A stretch of 64,000 bases of DNA from UBA4416 sp964541155 (GTDB lineage: Bacteria > Bacteroidota > Bacteroidia > B-17B0 > Aurantibacillaceae). The stretch is taken from the NCBI GenBank assembly GCA_964541155.1, contig CAZIPC010000001.1, positions 434,001 to 498,000 on the forward strand. The letters run 5' to 3'. Each line of letters begins with the position of its first letter. Position 1 is the first letter of the stretch. The notes beneath the pieces were generated by a model. The model was given only the letters and a program-made list of their open reading frames with translations. It was not told the DNA's origin and searched no databases. This document shows, in pieces, positions 60,264-64,000 of the stretch. The position numbers were made by a program, and so were the translations under genes.

Positions 60264-61190
60264 TTATACTACTTTACTATTTTTAAAAAATAAGTAATCA
60301 AATAGCTTACTAAAGGTATAAAAATAAGCGCTTGTTTTATCGTTATAAGATTTTTTAAAAATACTTATAATAAAAAATAATACAATACGAGAAATTATGT
60401 GTAACAAAAAAATAGGAATTGAAATATAAAAATAAAATAATTGATTTTGTTTTCTATAAAATTTTAGTTTACTAATTATTTGATTTGATACAACTATTTT
60501 TTGATTTTTTTTTGATGATTTGCCTGTGTGGTGTTTAACTTTTGTGGAGGTTAAATAAATATTTCGTCCGCCCTGCTCTATATTTCTTTTGCAAATATCA
60601 ACATCATCCATCCAAAATAAATCTTCGTCTAAGCCTTTTAATTTTTTTATTGTACTTTGTTTTGCAAAAATAAATGCGCCTGATATAAAATCAACGTCGC
60701 AACTATTTTTTAATGTTGATGATTTATACCGTGTTATATCAATCCATCTATTTAAAAAAAACAATTCTAATAAATGCTGCAATGGAGAAGGAAATTTCCA
60801 ACAAGATGTTTGATAAGTGTTATTAGTATTAATTAAAGTTGTTCCAATCAAAAAATCCTTGTCTTTATATTTATTTATTTCTGATAAAATCACATCAAAT
60901 GAATTTTCAACTAACTCGGCGTCTGGATTAAATAAAACAATATAATCTCCTGTACAAATTTTAAAACCTTGATTGTTTGCAGCAGAAAAACCAATATTAA
61001 CTTTATTTGAAATAACATTTACCTCCTTAAATTTACTTTTAATTTCTGATACAGTATTATCTGAAGAGTTATTATCTACTACAATTATTTCTAAAGGCAA
61101 AGTTGTATACTTATAAAGTGATGTTATACCAGATATAACAAAATCACACACATTGTAACTTACTATGACTATAGATATTTTTGGTATCAT
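60264..61190 (-). CDS. GT2 family glycosyltransferase (rhamnosyltransferase-like)
   Basis: This 308-residue GT-A enzyme begins I-S-I-V-I-V-S-Y-N-V, with V-V-D-N-N-S-S-D-N-T and F-N-P-D-A-E as nucleotide-sugar motifs, and W-M-D-D-V-D-I-C at the acceptor site. A C-terminal hydrophobic segment (about 250-285) should sit in the membrane. It is closely similar to the gene just upstream (61218-62147), sharing motif order and spacing, so the two look like a tandem duplication. The N-P-D motif type is common among rhamnosyl- and related transferases. Confidence 0.9.
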   Translation of the reverse strand: MIPKISIVIVSYNVCDFVISGITSLYKYTTLPLEIIVVDNNSSDNTVSEIKSKFKEVNVISNKVNIGFSAANNQGFKICTGDYIVLFNPDAELVENSFDVILSEINKYKDKDFLIGTTLINTNNTYQTSCWKFPSPLQHLLELFFLNRWIDITRYKSSTLKNSCDVDFISGAFIFAKQSTIKKLKGLDEDLFWMDDVDICKRNIEQGGRNIYLTSTKVKHHTGKSSKKNQKIVVSNQIISKLKFYRKQNQLFYFYISIPIFLLHIISRIVLFFIISIFKKSYNDKTSAYFYTFSKLFDYLFFKNSKVV

Positions 61191-61217
61191 TACTTTTCAG
61201 GTTTTCTATTCTTATCC

Positions 61218-62147
61218 TTAATTCATTCCTATTGGTGGATTAAATACTCTTGGTAATGTATACCAATATGCTTTTGCTTTTCTGTAATACGTTTTATTAA
61301 GTGGAGCTAATAATCCAAATACAATTAATTTTAAAATTACATGATAAAAGCTTAATAACATTACTATAATCCATGAAACTATAGAATGATGTTTTTTAAA
61401 AAATTTAATTTTATTAAAAATCTGATTTGATATGGAAATATTATAATTTGTTTTTGCACTTTGACCAACATGATGAATTATCTTAGCATCAGGATAATAT
61501 AAAAGTTTATATCCAGCATGGTAAGCTCTATAACAAAACTCCGTATCTTCAATCCAAAACATGGATTCATCTAAATTTCCAATATTATTTATAATATCTT
61601 TTTTAAATAAAATAGCTGCTCCCGAAAAACATTCTGCTTCAAACGATTTTGACAAATCTTTATCGCTATAATTTTTATGACCCAATAAAAATCTAAAATA
61701 ATGTATTTCACAAAATATAGACCATATTGATTGAAAACGCCAAACACTTAATTGTCTTGTTTTATCAGTATTTAATAACATAGGGGCAATTAAACTAATT
61801 GAGGAATCAGATTGTAATTTTTGGTATAATTTATCTAATGAATCATCTAAAAATTCAGTATCAGGATTCAACATAAAAATGTATTTACCTTTTGCTATTT
61901 TAAATGCCTGATTATTAGCCGCTGGAAAACCAGCATTATAATTATTGTGAATTACAATTACTTCTGGAAATTGATGTTTAATAAAACTCACAGTGTCATC
62001 CTTAGAATTATTGTCAACTAATATAATTTCTATTGATAAATGAGATGGTAAAAATTGGTACAATGTATTGATACAAGTAGCAACTAAATCTTTTACATTA
62101 TAGCTTACAATCACTACACTTATTGCTATATTAGAATTACCAATCAT
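61218..62147 (-). CDS. GT2 family glycosyltransferase (rhamnosyltransferase-like)
   Basis: The protein has 309 residues from the ATG at 62147; a TTG three codons earlier is possible. Motifs are I-S-V-V-I-V-S-Y-N-V, L-V-D-N-N-S-K-D-D-T, L-N-P-D-T-E and W-I-E-D-T-E-F-C, with a C-terminal membrane segment near 250-280. It is the paralogue of the downstream gene at 60264-61190, so two successive similar sugars may be added. It lies 27 bases upstream of that gene. Confidence 0.9.
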   Translation of the reverse strand: MIGNSNIAISVVIVSYNVKDLVATCINTLYQFLPSHLSIEIILVDNNSKDDTVSFIKHQFPEVIVIHNNYNAGFPAANNQAFKIAKGKYIFMLNPDTEFLDDSLDKLYQKLQSDSSISLIAPMLLNTDKTRQLSVWRFQSIWSIFCEIHYFRFLLGHKNYSDKDLSKSFEAECFSGAAILFKKDIINNIGNLDESMFWIEDTEFCYRAYHAGYKLLYYPDAKIIHHVGQSAKTNYNISISNQIFNKIKFFKKHHSIVSWIIVMLLSFYHVILKLIVFGLLAPLNKTYYRKAKAYWYTLPRVFNPPIGMN

Positions 62148-62208
62148 AAATAACAAATATACAAAAAGGATACAAATAGTTTAAAATAAAGGCAGTAAAT
62201 GCACTATT

Positions 62209-63234
62209 TTATATTAGGGATAGTACACTAGCTTTAATAAACTTAAGAAAACAATAAATAGGATAAAGTAATATCAAATCAAGGAAAGATAGTTTAAAAA
62301 AAGGAGCATCTGATAAGGCTTTGCGATAGGTTATTAAATCCATTTGATTTTTTGAAACTCTTTTAGCTTCAAACATTTTATATTTATAATAAATTTTTAG
62401 CTTGAATTTTTGTTTAAAAGAGGCTAATGTTTGAAATGAAAAAAATGCCTTATTATGAATTAATTTATAAGCATAGTGTGCTGTTTCGAAATAAACTAAA
62501 TAAAAAAATTTGGAGTTAATATTTGATGACGAAGTTGAATTTGAATGAACTACAAAAGAACACAATGGTTTATTTATTACATATATTCCAGCTACAGTAG
62601 CTAATCTCATACAATGCTCTAAATCACATATTTGATGAAACAATGGGTCATAGTTTCCTACTTTGAGTATTAAATCTTTTTTATAAAACAATAAACTTGG
62701 TTCTCCTATAAAGTTTAACGCTATGTTAGATACAGCAATATCTACAATCTGCTTGTCTGAAAAATAATATCCCTCTAAGTTGGGATCAAAATAATTCTCT
62801 AATTTTTTAATATATTTAAAGTAATATTTTTTTTCAGCATCAGTTGCATTTTGAGATAATACATAGTTTCGTTTAGAAACCACAACATCATATCCTTTTT
62901 TTGCTATTTCATAAAAAGATTCAATGGCATCCAATTCCATCAAATCGTCTTGAAACAACCATTTGATATATTTGCCTGTAGCCAACTCTAAACAACGATT
63001 CCAATTAGCAACAAGACCACAATTTTTTTCATTTTGAGTAAATTTAATACGATCATCTTTTAGAGCAAATTGATAAAGTAAAGCTACAGTATCATCAGAT
63101 GAGCCATCATCATTTACTATGATTTCGATGTTTTTATAGGTTTGATTAATACAACACTCAATACATTTTTTTATATAATGAGCACCATTATAGGTAGGAA
63201 TGCAAATGCTTATTAATGGTGTAGAATTAATCAC
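62209..63234 (-). CDS. GT2 family glycosyltransferase
   Basis: This 341-residue GT-A enzyme has I-S-I-C-I-P-T-Y-N-G, V-N-D-D-G-S-S-D-D-T and W-L-F-Q-D-D (D-D metal site), plus a C-terminal part with a short hydrophobic end. It starts at GTG at 63234; the codon before it is an in-frame stop and no early ATG exists. It resembles enzymes that make capsule or O-antigen backbones. Donor and acceptor are unknown. Confidence 0.9.
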   Translation of the reverse strand: MINSTPLISICIPTYNGAHYIKKCIECCINQTYKNIEIIVNDDGSSDDTVALLYQFALKDDRIKFTQNEKNCGLVANWNRCLELATGKYIKWLFQDDLMELDAIESFYEIAKKGYDVVVSKRNYVLSQNATDAEKKYYFKYIKKLENYFDPNLEGYYFSDKQIVDIAVSNIALNFIGEPSLLFYKKDLILKVGNYDPLFHQICDLEHCMRLATVAGIYVINKPLCSFVVHSNSTSSSNINSKFFYLVYFETAHYAYKLIHNKAFFSFQTLASFKQKFKLKIYYKYKMFEAKRVSKNQMDLITYRKALSDAPFFKLSFLDLILLYPIYCFLKFIKASVLSLI

Positions 63235-63276
63235 TTATTTTTATATTTTTTTGAGATTAAATTTCAATTTAAAAAA

Positions 63277-64000
63277 TTAATCTTTTTTTATCCAATGCGA
63301 AGCGCCTTTTTTAATATTATTTAAATAAAATAAATCTTCTTCTGTCATATTATTTGAATTTTCATACCAAGGCAAATGTCTTGCTACATAATCACCTCCT
63401 GTTCTATAAGCATTCTGAACCCAAATTAATCCATTTGTATAGGGTTTATAAAGCGCAAACGTAGTATCTAATGGGGCATTATAAATATCTTTCTCTACTT
63501 GAGTTTCCCAAAATTTTTTTTCCCAACTTATAACATCATTTTTTTTGATATAATAATCTGGTAAATCATCTATTTTTAATGAAAAACCAATTTTTTCAAT
63601 ATTACTGTAGTGTTTTAATTTTAATAAAAAATATTTCAAAAAATCTTTTGGGCAATTTTCAACTGGCACTACATCTGGGTCAGTATAAACATAAAAATCT
63701 TTATAATAATCTTTATAAATGCCTGATTTCCAAAAGGCTAAATGCCCGTAGTTTTCATTCAAATAAATTACTTTACAGGAGGTGGTTTTGTAAAATTCAA
63801 GTAATGGTTCATAATTACTTTTATTATCTAAAATAATAATATTAGAATAACCCGCCATTTGTAACCAATTAATTAACGTTTTTAAATGCGTTAATCGATT
63901 TCTGTTATTAATAATAATTGGAATTGATTGATAATTATCACTATTGCTATACTTTGAATGGGCTGAGAAAATTAAACGCTTAATTAAAGCATTTAATTTA
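63277..64000 (-). CDS. Glycosyltransferase, 5' part beyond the window edge
   Basis: The frame stays open through the right edge, so the N-terminus is missing; at least 241 codons are visible. An internal Met at 63858 is not the likely start, because the sequence before it continues a GT-A-type fold (I-P-I-I-I-N-N-R-N-R-L-T, then I-I-I-L-D-N-K-S-N-Y). Y-T-D-P-D-V-V-P stands at the metal site in place of a plain DxD motif. It belongs to the GT2-like group seen in surface-glycan clusters; specificity is unknown. Confidence 0.8.
   Translation of the reverse strand, partial: KLNALIKRLIFSAHSKYSNSDNYQSIPIIINNRNRLTHLKTLINWLQMAGYSNIIILDNKSNYEPLLEFYKTTSCKVIYLNENYGHLAFWKSGIYKDYYKDFYVYTDPDVVPVENCPKDFLKYFLLKLKHYSNIEKIGFSLKIDDLPDYYIKKNDVISWEKKFWETQVEKDIYNAPLDTTFALYKPYTNGLIWVQNAYRTGGDYVARHLPWYENSNNMTEEDLFYLNNIKKGASHWIKKD

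Noticed and set aside
1..64000. tRNA, rRNA, CRISPR arrays, insertion sequences, phage genes and riboswitches.
   Set aside because: I found no cloverleaf, repeat-spacer array, transposase, integrase or conserved riboswitch core when reading both strands; small or unusual RNAs could still be missed without a covariance-model search.

Overview
The window is an AT-rich (roughly 30% GC by eye) chromosome segment from a member of the Bacteroidota, most likely Flavobacteriia-like. The evidence is: promoters of the TAnnTTTG type with no clear Shine-Dalgarno sequences; secreted proteins ending in type IX secretion (T9SS) sorting domains; a gyrA / TPR-protein / divergent clpC neighbourhood and a relA-fur operon, both familiar from Flavobacteria; and an acidic insert in peptide deformylase. 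I see no rRNA, tRNA, CRISPR array, insertion sequence or prophage. No gap between genes exceeds 300 bases. Genes are dense and often overlap by a few bases, and convergent pairs are usually separated by a strong two-way hairpin terminator.

Layout. 1-8.0 kb (minus): two tandem secreted TPR paralogues (the first cut by the window edge), a secreted M16 zinc peptidase and gyrA. 8.3-10.9 kb: divergent clpC. 10.9-13.9 kb: a YqeY-like protein, tag, then a Nif3 / zinc-ribbon pair. 13.9-17.1 kb (minus): a three-gene redox/copper-type module encoding an MbnP-like protein with a WxW motif, a di-haem MauG/MbnH-like enzyme, and a YHYH-domain protein exported by T9SS. 17.3-22.1 kb (minus): TPR lipoprotein, def, guaB, rhomboid protease, aminotransferase. 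22.3-30.1 kb: HD hydrolase, TPR membrane protein, secreted M43 protease with a T9SS tag, tcdA, a TatD-like protein, an alpha-oxoamine synthase (membrane lipid type) and an NlpC/P60 peptidase. 30.3-34.8 kb: ABC exporter, glycosyltransferase, meaB, methyltransferase. 34.9-38.0 kb (plus): relA, fur, STAS protein. 38-46.4 kb: LMW phosphatase, YbjN-like protein, class IV aminotransferase, a glycosyltransferase, an acetyltransferase/deacetylase pair, rpmE2, a beta-helix lipoprotein and argS. 46.6-52.9 kb (plus): asnB, glycosyltransferase, bioD, arginase, ABC exporter. 52.9-64 kb (minus): a MazG-like protein and an OmpH-like protein, then a cell-surface polysaccharide cluster of ten genes that runs off the right edge.

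How the parts work together. The right-hand 10 kb encodes a nearly complete glycan assembly unit: an initiating sugar-phosphate transferase, a DegT-type sugar aminotransferase, an O-antigen polymerase/ligase, six glycosyltransferases and a FemAB/GNAT-like acyl or aminoacyl transferase. The separate glycosyltransferase, acetyltransferase, deacetylase and asnB loci between 32 and 50 kb may feed the same surface coat. The most unusual unit is the MbnP/MbnH/YHYH module: by analogy with characterised MbnP/MbnH pairs, the haem enzyme may oxidise a tryptophan of its partner to kynurenine to create a copper site, and here the third gene sends a YHYH protein to the cell surface.

Limits. All assignments come from reading motifs, not from database searches. 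Start codons were re-chosen where a longer frame begins with TTG or GTG inside an apparent promoter.
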